The notes under the pieces: generated by a model
What the model saw: only the letters and a program-made list of their open reading frames with translations
Database searches by the model: none
What the model was told of the DNA's origin: nothing
Program-made: the position numbers and the translations under genes
From: Poa pratensis
Taxonomy: Eukaryota > Streptophyta > Magnoliopsida > Poales > Poaceae
Length of the DNA: 64,000 nucleotides
Reading direction: 5' to 3'
Assembly (NCBI GenBank): GCA_947311845.1
Contig: CAMZMU010000055.1
Location: 20,702,465-20,766,464 of the forward strand
Shown: positions 23,743 through 35,531 of the stretch, piece by piece
How positions within the stretch are numbered: position 1 is the stretch's first letter
Layout: every line of letters begins with the position of its first letter

Positions 23743-26669
23743 AATCTTAAGTATGTTCATATTGATGATAAGAAAATATATCCTGTTATTATTAGTTCTA
23801 AACTTTCAGGAGATGAAGAAGCAAAATTATTGCAAGTTCTGAAGAAACATAGAGGCGCAATGGGCTATACTCTTGATGATTTAAAAGGGATTTCTCCTGC
23901 TATATGTCAGCATGCTATTAATATTGAGCCTGATGCCAAGCCTGTTGTTGAGCATCAACGTCGTTTAATTCCTAAGATGAAGGAAGTGGTAAGAAATGAG
24001 GTATTAAAACTTCTTGAAGCAGGTATAATTTATCCTATTGCTGATAGTAGATGGGTTAGTCATGTTCATTGTGTTCCTAAGAAAGGAGGAATAACTGTTG
24101 TGCCTAATGAAAATGATGAGCTTATTCCTCAGAGAGTTGTAGTTGGTTATAGAATGTGCATTGATTTTCGTAAGGTCAATAAGGTTACTAAGAAAGATCA
24201 TTATCCTTTGCCTTTTATTGATCAGATGTTAGAAAGGTTGTCTAAGAAAACTCATTTTTGTTTCCTTGATGGTTATTCTGGTTTTTCCCAAATAGCTGTT
24301 AGAAAGGAAGATCAGGAGAAAACCACTTTTACCTGTCCTTATGGTACTTATGCTTATAGACGTATGCCTTTTGTTTTATGTAATGCTCCTGCTACTTTTC
24401 AGAGATGCATGTCTGCTATTTTTCACGGTTTTTGTGAAGAAATTGTGGAAGTCTTCATGGACGATTTCTCCGTCTATGGAACTTCTTTTCATAACTGTTT
24501 GCACAATCTTGACAAAGTTTTGCAGAGATGTGAAGAAACCAATCTTGTTCTTAATTGGGAGAAATGCCATTTTATGGTTAATGAAGGCATTGTTCTTGGG
24601 CATAAAATTTCTGAAAGAGGTATTGAAGTTGATAGAGCTAAAGTGGAAGCAATTGAGAAAATGCCATGCCCCCGAGATGTGAAAGGTATTCGTAGTGTTC
24701 TTGGTCATGCTGGTTTTTATAGAAGGTTTATTAAAGATTTCTCTAAAATTTCAAAGCCACTTACCAATCTTCTTCAAAAGGATGTTCCATTTGTTTTTGA
24801 TGACGAGTGTAAAGAGGCATTCGAAATTTTGAAGAAGGCTTTAATAACTGCTCCTATTGTTCAACCACCAGATGGACTTTACCATTTGAAATTATGTGTG
24901 ATGCTAGTGATTTTGTTGTAGGTGCTGTTTTAGGACAGCGAGTAGATAAAAAGTTAAATGTTATTCATTATGCTAGTAAGACTCTTGATGCAGCTCAAAA
25001 GAATTATGCTACTACTGAGAAGGAATTTTAGCAGTAGTGTTTGCTTGTGATAAGTTTAGACCTTATATTGTTGATTCTAAGGTAACTATTCATACTGATC
25101 ATGCTGCTATTAAATACCTTATGGATAAGAAGGATGCTAAGCCTAGACTTATTAGATGGGTTCTCCTGTTACAAGAGTTCGATTTGCATATTGTTGATAG
25201 AAAAGGTGCTGAAAATCCTGTTGCTGATAATCTGTCTAGATTAGAAAATATAATGCATGATCCTATTCCTGTTGATGACAATTTTCGAAATGAGCAGTTG
25301 GCTTCTATAAAGGTAAATTCGAATGATTGTCCCTGGTATGCTGATTATGCTAACTTTATTGTTGCCAAGTATTTGCCTCCAACTTTTACTTATCAGCAAA
25401 GGAGGAAATTCTTCTGTGACTTGAGGCATTATTTTTGGGATGACCCACATTTATATAGAGAAGGAGTTGATGGTATTATGAGAAGATGTGTTCCAGAGCA
25501 TGAGCAGAAGGAAATATTGGATAAATGCCATGGTAGTGCTTATGGAGGACATCACGCCGGAGATAGAACTGCACAAAAGGTTCTACAATCAGGTTTTTAT
25601 TGGCCTACTCTTTTTAAAGATGCAAGAAAATTTGTTTTGACCTGTGATCAATGTCAGAGAGTTGGGAATATTAGTAGACGTAATGAGATGCCTATGAATT
25701 ATTCTCTTGTTATTGAACCTTTTGATTGTTGGGGATTTGACTTTATGGGTCCTTTTCCCGCTTCAGATGGTTATACTCATATTCTAGTTGCTGTTGATTA
25801 TGTTACTAAGTGGGTAGAGGCTATACCAACCTCTAGTGCTGATGGTAAAACTTCCTTAAAAATGCTTAAGGATGTTATTTTCTCGAGGTTTGGTGTGCCT
25901 AGATATCTCATGACTGATGGTGGTTCACACTTTATTCATGGTGGTTTTAGAAAAACTCTTGCTAAATATGGTGTCAATCACAGAATTGCTTCACCGTATC
26001 ATCCTCAAACTAGTGGTCAAGTAGAGTTATCAAATAGAGAAATTAAGTTGATTTTGCAAAAGACTGTCAATAGGTCTAGAAAGAATTGGGCTAGAAAGCT
26101 TAATGATGCTTTGTGGGCTTATAGAACAGCATATAAAAATCCTATGGGCATGTCTCCTTATAAAATGGTTTATGGAAAAGCTTGTCATTTACCTCTAGAA
26201 TTAGAACACAAGGCCTATTGGGCAATCAAAGAGCTTAATAGAGATTTCAAATTAGCTGGTGAGAAAAGGTTGCTAGAGTTAAGCTCTCTAGATGAATGGA
26301 GAAGTGAAGCATATGAAAATGCTAAACTTTTCAAAGAGAAAGTTAAGAGATGGCATGACAAGAGAATTTTAAAAAGAGTTTAGTATAGGTGATAAAGTTT
26401 TATTGTATAGGTCTCGTCTCAGATTTTTTGCAGGAAAATTACTCTCAAAATGGGAAGGACCTTACATTGTGGAAGAAGTTTATCGTTCTGGTGCAATAAA
26501 AATTAATTCACTTGACGGTGACAAACCTCAAGTTGTTAATGGGCAGAGACTTAAACATTATATTTCTGGAGAATCTTATAATGAAAATGTTGATATTATT
26601 CAAATGGTATCTCCGGAGGAATTTATTAAAACTCAGAAACAGGAAACTGCAGAGTCTGATTTGAAGTAG
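23743..26669 (+). pseudogene. Element B pol: RT, RNase H and integrase, frameshifted
   Basis: Resumes the frame interrupted by element C. RT runs to about 24900, with FCFLDGYSGFSQI (first catalytic Asp) and VEVFMDDFSVYG (catalytic DD in FMDD form) near 24450. A frameshift near 24875 and a stop near 25030 separate the RNase H (CDAS near 24900, [11 protein letters not shown] near 25095). Integrase follows: HHCC region about 25520-25660, first Asp in GFDFMGPF, second in LMTDGGSHF, Glu in [11 protein letters not shown] last frameshift near 26370 precedes the C-terminal block ending at 26669. The family assignment is secure. At least three breaks make it non-functional. Confidence 0.92.
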
Positions 26670-26776
26670 GTATGAGTTTCGGTAAGAAAAAGTCCGCGTT
26701 TTACTTCGAAACTTTTATATTAGTTATTTTTATACAATTTTGGAAATATCAAGACGAATAAGTGCCGGAGGAGGTG

Positions 26777-27007
26777 CCCGAGGGCACCACGCCACAGCAG
26801 GGCGCGGGCCCCACCTGGGCCGCGCCCAGCTATGGCGTGGTCGCCTCGGAGACCCCCTCCGACTCCGCTTCGCCCTGTGCTTCCTTTTCACGCGTTATTT
26901 TCCGCTATATATTTACCCGGATCTCCCGAGGTCCGTATCTCGTGTTTTTGTTGCGTTTGTTTTCGAGCAGTTTCTGTCAGGTTTCCCTATCAAGATTTAG
27001 ATCCACC
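26777..27007 (+). other. GC-rich leader between pol and the 3' ORF of element B
   Basis: A GC-rich stretch with the words cgggccccacctgggc and cccagctatggcgtgg. The same words occur in the LTR of B at about 6285-6350. It may be a leader or subgenomic promoter region for the downstream ORF. A frame from 26762 is open through it, but the better start is the ATG at 27008. Confidence 0.4.
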
Positions 27008-27622
27008 ATGTCTTCTTCCGGAGCTCCGAAGGGCAAACCTCTCAAGGGGAGCGTCAACCCATACATGGCTGAGGTGAAGAGGCACCCACAGGAGTTGCGC
27101 AAGGTTGACGGTGTCATGGTGCAAGAAGATGTTCGAGGACCGAAGAAGGAGGGAGATGTCATGGCCAGGCTAGAAGAAGTGGAACATGAAGTTTTTAGGT
27201 ACCAGAAGATGATAGAGCGTGGTGTAGAAGCCAATCACAAGATCATCTCCGAGCTCAGGGATAAACACCAAGAGGAGACCTCTAGGTTATGGGATGATAT
27301 CTTCCTGCTCCATCAGTCCACCACAAAGTTGCAGGCCCAAATTTATGACCTGCAGAATCAAAATTTTGAGTATGAAACCAGGTTTCATCGCATGAGTCTG
27401 GGAGCCAGCGCCAGGACCCTTGAAACCAAGTCCTCCTTTGTTGATGGGAATCCTTTCTGGTGGAAGAATTATAATAATGGGCCTCAATCATCACCGCAAT
27501 CACGCCAAGGGAGTAATTCACCATGGGTAACAACACACTCCCAGCTTGTTTCAAGCTTGGGGGGGGTGTTTTCAGTATCACCATCTTTATCTTTATCTTT
27601 ATATTTTTGCTTAGTACCATGA
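27008..27622 (+). CDS. Env-position coiled-coil ORF of element B
   Basis: The ORF lies between integrase and the 3' LTR, where Athila elements carry an env-like gene. From the ATG at 27008 (context ccaccATGt) it encodes about 200 residues: a basic, Gly/Lys-rich start (SSSGAPKGKPLKG), then a long heptad-patterned helix (about 27140-27400; EVEHEVF, ISELRDK, LQAQIYDLQNQNFEYE) predicted as coiled coil, then a Ser/Gln/Asn-rich tail. No signal peptide and no convincing membrane anchor are seen, although the last 20 residues are hydrophobic. An envelope role is therefore unsupported; a structural or RNA-binding accessory is equally possible. The frame is intact. Confidence 0.6.
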   Translation: MSSSGAPKGKPLKGSVNPYMAEVKRHPQELRKVDGVMVQEDVRGPKKEGDVMARLEEVEHEVFRYQKMIERGVEANHKIISELRDKHQEETSRLWDDIFLLHQSTTKLQAQIYDLQNQNFEYETRFHRMSLGASARTLETKSSFVDGNPFWWKNYNNGPQSSPQSRQGSNSPWVTTHSQLVSSLGGVFSVSPSLSLSLYFCLVP

Positions 27623-29218
27623 GTAGAGAAGTTATCATATGAGATAGTTTGCAATGTGGAGTATCACTCCTTAGTTGGTTATCGTTGTATCCGTTGGTGT
27701 GAGGTTTATTGTGATGGAATATTAATGAGAAGCTTTATCTTTACTTTCTGCACACTTTATTTTAGCCAGCAAGTCCTTTGTCATATGCTGATCTTGTTAC
27801 ATTAGTATTGGCATCACTTTGGGTGCAGCAAGTAAATTTAGTTGGTTGTGGCAAACTTAGACTGGTCAGTAGTATCAATACTTTTTACACTTAAGTAGAA
27901 AAGAGGGAACTGGTTGCAATAACATTATCCCTATTGTTTTCCTCTTTGTTGGCCAATGAGTTTATTATTCTTGAATTAAAGTGTTTTGTGCCCACAAAGT
28001 AGATAGCATGGTTGTTCTATTAGATCTATAAGTGTTTGTCTCTCTCAATTCTTGTGCTTGCTACTAAACCTTGCTAGCCTAAAACCTTGTACTGAGAGGA
28101 GATACTTCTCGTGCATCCAAAACCCTGAACCAAAGCACTCCATTCGTGTCCACCATAACTACCTATCATGTAGTGTTCGCACTACTCCAAGTACATTTTC
28201 TCGTGTGCTACCTTTAACTATTCAAAACTATTATTATATCCCTTTTTGTGTCACTGTTCACCAAGCTCATAAGGACGTGGTAGCAGATGTGTCATCTTCC
28301 ATGCTAACTGATTTACAAGGATTGGCAGCTTCATCTGCTTCTCCACCTTTTATTTTGCATTAAAAGAGCTGGTTAGTCCACCCTATAAATAAATAAATAA
28401 ATAAATAAATAGACACTCCTCCACGGTGATTGTTGGTCGGCAACCGAGGATTCGGTCAAGCCATGGTTTGTGGAAAGAAATGGTTGGGAGGAGTGTCATC
28501 AATAAGTGCTTGTTACAAGTGCAGTTCTATAAACTCTCGGAACCGCTCTAAAAGTTAATTAGTATGGAAGATGACAAGGATTCTACCACTGATTTGTTGA
28601 CCAATAGCATACACCTCTCAAAGCAATATTTTTACACTCTCTATGCCTTCGGGAACTAAAAAGCTCTAGCACACGTTTTAATCCCTGCTTCCCTCTGCGA
28701 AGGGCCTATCATTTATTTATTGTTGAGTCAGTAAACCTATTCCCTCTATCCCGAGCAAGCACTCGAATTGTTATAGATACAATCATTTATAGTTCATAAT
28801 ATTTCCTATCATGTTTTGTCTACTTTGCTTGAGCACATGAAGTTTTATCTTTGAGAATATGACTTTGACAGTTTTCTTTGGAATGTGAAAGGAACAGTGA
28901 TGATTGAGCAACTCTATTTCTGCAATATAGCTCTAGTATAAAGACTCTTCTTGAAAGATAAGTTAGAATGTTGATTGTTCTCTGACCAAGAACACAGTTT
29001 GCCACATCCAATTGGTTTGCTTAATGTACCTTTATTTGTGGTTGTTCCATTACTTGTTCCAAGTTAAGTAGAATGCGTAGAGACTGCTGTTTAAAATGAC
29101 TTGTTTAGCTGAGTAAATACTGATGCTTCTTGTCCGTATTCTTTATTATCGACACTCACTCCATAAACATGTGGACTTGTTTACTGAGCTCAGTTTTCGC
29201 TTGGGGACAAGCGAGTCT
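27623..29218 (+). other. Non-coding 3' region of element B
   Basis: About 1.6 kb between the 3' ORF and the PPT without a credible ORF. It holds an aaat tetranucleotide repeat at about 28386-28411 and starts near an extra purine tract (caagcttgggggggg at about 27552-27566) resembling the PPT. Confidence 0.6.
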
Positions 29219-29233
29219 AAGCTTGGGGGGAGT
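29219..29233 (+). other. Polypurine tract of element B
   Basis: aagcttggggggagt immediately before the 3' LTR, in the same style as the PPT of element A on the opposite strand. Confidence 0.9.
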
Positions 29234-30742
29234 TGATACGTCCATTTTGCATCACTATTTTATATCATAATTTGTCATTATCTATCCTTATATTTCATAT
29301 TAATACATGATACTTATGTTATTTTGCCTTATTTTGCATGTTTGATGATTATTGGGAATTATCCTTCCGGAGTCAGGTTTCTGCTGGAAAAAGCGTCGTC
29401 AAGTCAGCATATCAGCGGAACTCCAAAAATCACGAAACCAATTCTGGGGTCTTATAATGTCAGATGCCGAGGCAGCCAAAAGGAGGCAGCCAGGTGGGCC
29501 AGGTGGGCCCCACACCACACCTGGGCGCGGCTGGCCTGTGGGCCGCGCCCAGCTATGGCGTGGCCACCTGGGTCCACCCCCCAGGTTGCCTCTTCGCGTA
29601 TACTGCCTCCCGAAAACCTAAGCACGGGGGGTACGTCCACGAAATATTCCGCCGCCTCCACGGGACGGAAACCACCGAGAGAGAAAGAGCTCTCTGGCAG
29701 GGAGATCCTGCCGGGGAAATTCCCTCCCGGAGAGGGGAAATCATCGCCATCGTCATCGTCATCACGCTGGACTTCATCGGGATCATCATCACCATCATCC
29801 ACTGCGCCATCACCATCATCTCCACCGACTCCACATCCATCTTGTTGTAACATCTAGGGTTGTACCTTGTCTAGTTCATTGGGGAGACTCTCCCGGTGTT
29901 GATTACTCCTTGTTATTGATGCTATTGAGTTTGTTTGGTGGATTAGTGTTCATGTCCAGATTGTTATTCATTGCCATATCATCTCTGATCATGATCCATA
30001 TGATGTCTTGTGAGTAGTTTGTAGTTCTTGAGGACATGGGGAAGTCATGTTGTTAGTAGTGAAATTATGCTGCGTTAATATTTAATGGTTTGATATTTAA
30101 GTTGTGGTGTCATTCTTCTAGTGGTGTCATGTGAACGTCGACTACATGACACTTCACCTTTATGGGCCTACGGGAATGCATCGTGTACCTAGCTTGCTAG
30201 TTGAGGGGTTGCCGGAGTGACAGAAACCTGAACCCCCGTTAGTAAGATAGTGCACGAGGGAGCGTAGGGTCTCAGAGTTTAAAGTTGTGGTTAGATTTAT
30301 CTTAATTACTTTTCTGCATTCGCGGATGCTTGCAGGGGGTATAATCACAAGTGCGTATTAGTCCTAGGAAGGGCGGTACGTTAGCATAGTTCACCCACAC
30401 AACACTTGTCAAAACAATGAAGATTAACCAGTTGCACGAAGCGAAAGCACTTGACGAAATTCCCATGTGTCCTCAGGAACATTTGTCTCTTATAAGTAAC
30501 ACACTCGGCTTGTCCTTTGCACTCAAAAGGATTGGGCCACTCGTTGCATTTGTTGCCGCGCTCGTTTATTTACTTGCACTGTTTTTACCTGCTGTTTCGA
30601 ATACTACTGAAAACCTGTCTGCTAGCTTTTACAGTGAATTCTTGATCAAAACTACTTGTCAGCACCTTCTGCTCCTCGTTGGGTTCGACACTCTTATTTA
30701 TCGAAAGTACTGCGATACACCCCCTATACTTGTGGGTCATCA
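29234..30742 (+). repeat. 3' LTR of element B
   Basis: Matches 6002-7514 with a low number of scattered changes. It ends ggtcatca at 30742, followed by the second cgtca target copy (30743-30747), after which the leader of element D resumes. Confidence 0.95.
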
Positions 30743-30810
30743 CGTCACGTTCTAGGCGGGAACTCTTGGCGGCATCGGCGAAACAATCGCCGTCGGCCGC
30801 GCCGTTCGCT

Positions 30811-33297
30811 ATGGCGACAACCACTACATCAGCTGCGACGAGTCCTACATCCCCGCAGACGACTACATTGTCGGATGCGGAGTTGTGCCGTTTGGCGGCG
30901 TCGATGTGTTCATCGGCTACACTTCTGAGGCGTATGGGTTGCCGCGAATTTATTCGCCATCCCACCCGCCCTACATCCTCTGAGGAGTCCGCAGATTCAG
31001 ATCTACGGCATGACGGGACTGGGATCAGACTCCCAGCCCAACAGTCAAGATCCCGAATCTATTCTTCCTGCGCTCCAGGATGATGCGATGTCGGATGCCG
31101 GATCCAGATCTACCGTTCACGTCAACGTAGATTCTGATTCCGAAGAAGATTCTGCCAGCATGTTCGAGCAACGGGTCAAGCAGTGTTTTGTTACACCTGA
31201 TCCTCCGCCATTGAGGCGGCTACGGGCTCTCCGTCAACATGCAGCAGGTTTTTGTGGCGGATGTCACCGGTGCAGCCTCAGAGAAGGCGGCAACTGACGC
31301 CGCCAACCTGGGGACCCCGGCAACCGATCCACAGTTTCCAGAGCCTCCTGGGGCTCCAAAGAAGAAAATTCTGGAGAAGGGCGAGCCCAGCAAGATAGGG
31401 AACATGGCGGCTCTGGCGGAAGTTCTTCACACACCGGTAAACGACAAAACCAATCCGGCTGATTTGGAGAAACTTCGAACACCTTGGTGGAGCAAACTGA
31501 GTACCTCAAAAGCAAGCAAGCAGAGGTCCAGAGCCTCCTCGACGAAGCCAAGGAGGAAAACGCCAAGATAACCGCCAAGTGCGACCCCAAGCGCAATCTT
31601 TTCACCACCACCCCATTGCCCAAGCCGGCAGGACAAGTGGCGGAGAAGAAAGTAGGAAAGGCAGGGATCATGACACCTTCAAATCCCCTGCCCAAAAGCT
31701 TGGTTTCGAGTGGGCTACAGCGCCGCAGCGTAAGGACAAGAACGGGGACGTCATCCTCGCACCCCTGTCCTCAACACTGCAGCCGCCTTGGACATCCTCA
31801 ACAATGATGACTATGACAAGGACGAGAAGATCTACTACGCATCGATCCTTGCTCACAAAGCTCTAGAGCAGCAGGCCCGTGCTGATTCTCGCGCCGACAT
31901 GGCGGACGCAAGGGGAGGAAAGTTGGAATCAAAATCCAACGCTTGCAAAGCTGCGGCCGGTGGCAACCCAAAGATCCGTCCGGCTCCAGTAGCCACGGAA
32001 AAGGGAAGGACAAGGAGAAAGACCCACGCAAATCACCACCTCCCAAAGGCAGCGTGACGAGGCGTCCAGGACCGGCAACAGGCGCAAGGCCTCACCTCCA
32101 CCCCTAGGCGGGATGAAGGCGGAAGCAGGGGCAGCAAGCAGCCGCCAAGGAGTGGCGGCAACCGCGACGACGCCCCGCCGCCAAGAAGAAGCAGGGACCG
32201 CACACAGTCCCCACCACCAGTGCCCAGGCACGAAGGCGGAAGCCGGGGACACAACAACGAGCCTAGGCACAGCCGGGCAGCGCAGGACGAGCCTCATGCA
32301 TAGATCTGGCAAACAGCTCAGTCCGCAAGACGCGAGACATCGTCTCAATGACATCAAGGCTGGAAAGCAAGATGCCTATCTAGGACCTGAGTGCTTTGGC
32401 CCAGCCATCCGCAACGTTCAAGTACCCAGAGACATGACATCAGTGTCAAAAACTCATCAAAGGTACAATGGAGCGGACAAGCCAAACTCATGGTTGTCGG
32501 ACTACGCGCTGGCAGTTGAAATTGCCGGAGGCAATGGCCTCGTCGCGCACGCTTCCTTCCCCTCATGCTGGAGGGGACAGCCCGAAGCTGGATCGAAAAC
32601 TTGCCGGAGAAAAGCATTCATAGTGGCATGACATGGAAAAGGTGTTCACGCAGCACTTCCAAGGCACGTACAAGCGACCCAATACATACACAGATTTGGT
32701 TCGTTGCGTGCAAAAGCCAGATGAAACAGCTACAAGCTTCTTGGCAAGGTGGATTCAAACAAAGGCAAGCTGCGAGAACGTAGACGACAATCAAGCAATC
32801 CATGCCTTCACCACAGGCCTCCTGAAGGGCTCAAGTCTCAGACATAAGCTCGTACGCATGCAAGTCAAGGATCTCGGAGTCATGCTCGAAGTAGCAGCCA
32901 TGTACGCACAGGCGATGATGCACGCGATGGAGATGGCGCACATGATATGGCGCCAAACAGGCGAGCAAGTCACAAACGCAAGGCTCCCCAGGATGACAAA
33001 GCCGGACCATCAAACGAGGTCGCCGCCGCCTTCGAAGGCAAAGGCGGCAACCGCAAGTGGAAAGGAAAGGGTAAAGATGGCGGCTCCAGCAAGCAGCGCC
33101 TGACGTACGATCAGGCGAAAGCCTTGCCCTGCCCAATCCACGCGTCCTTAGGCAAAGTCAACCACACATTAGGGGAATGCCGGTTCATGGAGGACTTCAA
33201 GAAGGACCCCGAGGTTGGCTGGAAATCAAAAAAGAGCAAAAAGGCTGAGAAGACAAAGAAGGAAGACGATGATGGGGCAGTCCATGTCCGAGGATGA
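30811..33297 (+). pseudogene. Element D gag, multiply frameshifted
   Basis: Starts at ATG 30811 (encodes MATTTTSAATSP). The coding trace jumps among frames through about 31240-31570, 31484-31700 and 31788-32050. The capsid-like core lies at about 32440-32900 with YNGADKPNSWLSDYA and, after a shift, FTQHFQGTYKRPNTYTDLV and the RRQ/ETATSFLARW-like block. A CxxH...C motif (CPIHASLGKVNHTLGEC, about 33130-33180) stands where a zinc knuckle is expected. Repeated Arg/Pro-rich low-complexity stretches at 32050-32300 separate the two halves. This fits the Tat gag layout. With at least five frame changes the protein cannot be made. Confidence 0.8.
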
Positions 33298-34135
33298 GGA
33301 ACCCAAGCTGATGCGCAAAGAAAGGAAATATCCCAAGGTACATGGCCAATTGGTGTGCTTCCTGGGCACTCCTTCGGCAAAAGAAGAAAAGGCGGAGATG
33401 CGCGAGCTAAACGCCACAGTACCAGACGTTCCCCAGTATCTAGACTGGTCAGAGGAGCCAATAACTTGGGATAGAGATGATCATCCAGATCACGTTCCTC
33501 ACCCCGGCAAATACGCCCTTGTCGTCGACCCAATTGTCGATAACTTCAGGCTCACCAAGGTGTTGATGGATGGCGGCAGCAGCCTCAACATCATCTACGC
33601 GGACACTCTGAAGCGCATGAACTTGTCGGAAAGCCAGCTTGACTACAGCAAAGTCAAGTTTCATGGCATTGTTCCGGGAAAGCAAGCCAAGTCAATGGGA
33701 AGCATCAGATTGGAGGTTACTTTTGGGCCTGAGACAAACTACCGCTCGGAGTATCTCAGGTTCGAAGTAGTCCCCTTCAAAAGTGCCTACCACGCCATTT
33801 TTGGACGGCCAGCTTTCGCCAAATTCATGGCTCGCCCGTGTTACATATACAGCAAGCTGAAGATGCCGGGACCCAATGGTACAATTACCATCAGTGGCAA
33901 CTTCAAGAAAGCAAAGGAGTGTGAGCGTGGCAACGCCGCCTTCGCTGAGGCAGTCCTCCACGCAGAGGAGTTAGCCATGTTGAAAAAGAGCTCGATACGT
34001 CGCAGTTGCCGGAGCATGTAAAGACCGCTGAGCAAAAGAACACTTTCAAGGCGTCCGAAGACACAAAGAAGGCGGATCTGGTCCCAGGTGACAGCTCCAA
34101 GCAAGTCACCATAGGGGCTGGCTTGGACGACAAAT
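33298..34135 (+). pseudogene. Element D protease region
   Basis: In the frame open from 33215 to 34021, the aspartic protease active site appears as LMDGGSSLNIIYADTLKRM (about 33565-33620), the DGGSSLN form characteristic of Tat elements. The later YHAIFGRPAFAKF block (about 33790-33830) completes the fold. A frame change near 33990 and an in-frame TAG near 34135 precede RT. Confidence 0.85.
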
Positions 34136-34140
34136 AGGAA

Positions 34141-35514
34141 AGCGCGCTCGTCAGGTTCCTCCGTGAGAATCAGGACATCTTTGCATGGTCATCAGCCGAC
34201 ATGCCAGGTGTCCCGAGGGAACTTGCCGAGCACTCTCTTAACGTCTACGAAGGAGCCAAACCAGTGAAGCAAGGAATAAGGCGCTACGGTGAGAAGAAGC
34301 GGACAGCAATAGGGAAGGAGATCATCAAGTTGCAAGAAGCCAAGTTCATTAGGGAGGTAGTACACACTGATTGGTTGGCAAATCCTGTAATGGTTCCAAA
34401 ACCTAATAAGGAAATGAGAATGTGCATTGATTATACCGGTTTGAACAAGTGCTGTCCTAAGGACCACTTTGCTTTGCCTCGTATAGATCAGGTCATAGAC
34501 TCCACAGCCGGCTCCGAGCTGCTGTGCTTTTTGGATGCGTACTCCGGGTACCACCAAATCAAAATGCGAGAATCCGACCAAATCAAAACAGCGTTCACTA
34601 CGCCCTATGGGACCTTCTGCTACATCACGATGCCCTTCGGTCTAAAAAATGCCGGCGCAACGTATCAGCGGTGTATGCAAAGATGCCTTCACGAGCAAAT
34701 TGGCCGCAATGTTCACGTCTATGTTGACGACATTGCCGTCATGTCAAGAAAGAAGGCAGATTTGCTTGACGATTTGAGAGAAACCTTTGATAGCCTCCGG
34801 GTATATAGGATGAAGCTCAACCCGAAAAAATGCGTCTTCGGGGTTCCTGCCGGCAAATTGCTTGGCTTTATCGTTTCCGAACGAGGGATAGAAGTGAATC
34901 CAGAAAAAATCAAAGCGATCCTCAACATATCCAGGCCCAAGGACCTGAAGGCAGCGACTTGCCGGCTCGGCGGCTGCCGTCAGTCGTTTCATTAGCCGTC
35001 TTGGTGAGAAGGCACTGCCTCTCTACCGGCTTCTGAAGAAATCCGACAACTTCGAGTGGACAGACGAAGCAGACGCCGCCTTGCAGCAACTCAAGGACGC
35101 GTTAACGTCTGCTCCAATTTTGGCAGCTCCTCGTTCGCAGGAACCAATGCTGCTCTACATCGCGCAACTAACTTGGTTGTTAGCGTGGTACTGGTTGTGG
35201 AACGCAAGACGGAAAATTCAGACTTGCCGGAACAACGTCCGGTTTACTTCATCAGTGAAGTATTTTCCGCCTCAAAACAGCGTTATCCGCATTACCAGAA
35301 GCTGGTCTACGGTGTTTTCTACGCCGCCAGGAAGTTAAGGCACTATTTCCAGGAACATTCAATAACGGTGGTGAGCAAGGCACCTCTGGGGGATATCATC
35401 AATAATACAGATGCAACAGGCCGCGTTGCCAAATGGGGCATTGAACTTGCCGCCTTCGACATCATGTATAAACCCAGAACGGCCATTAAGTCTCAAGCCT
35501 TAGCAGATTTGTAG
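34141..35514 (+). pseudogene. Element D reverse transcriptase and first RNase H
   Basis: The RT frame from 34201 to 34995 shows CFLDAYSGYHQIKM (first catalytic Asp, about 34530), TPYGTFCYITMPFGLKNAGA and VHVYVDDIAVMSRKK (DD pair, about 34715-34760). A frameshift near 34960 and another near 35180 break the thumb and RNase H. The RNase H end block, with VYGVFYAARKLRHYFQEH, lies at about 35310-35360 and the region stops at 35514. Confidence 0.88.
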
Positions 35515-35531
35515 CTGATTGGACGGAGGCC

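Larger units (their letters stand above)
6002..30742 (+). mobile_element. Element B: Athila-type Ty3/gypsy LTR retrotransposon, split by element C
   Basis: Flanked by the perfect target duplication cgtca (5997-6001 and 30743-30747) and inserted in the leader of D. LTRs are 6002-7514 and 29234-30742, about 1.51 kb each. Without element C it is about 10.4 kb. Order: LTR, tRNA-Asp primer site, gag, protease, (element C), RT, RNase H, integrase, an env-position coiled-coil ORF, about 1.6 kb of non-coding DNA, PPT, LTR. LTR size, start (tgatacgtccattttgcatc), primer site and a 3' extra ORF fit the Athila lineage; a Sabrina-like family is my best guess for a Pooideae genome. Confidence 0.93.

Noticed and set aside
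28386..28411. Regular short repeats considered as a CRISPR-like array
   Set aside because: Simple aaat microsatellite; no spacers, and a plant nuclear genome.
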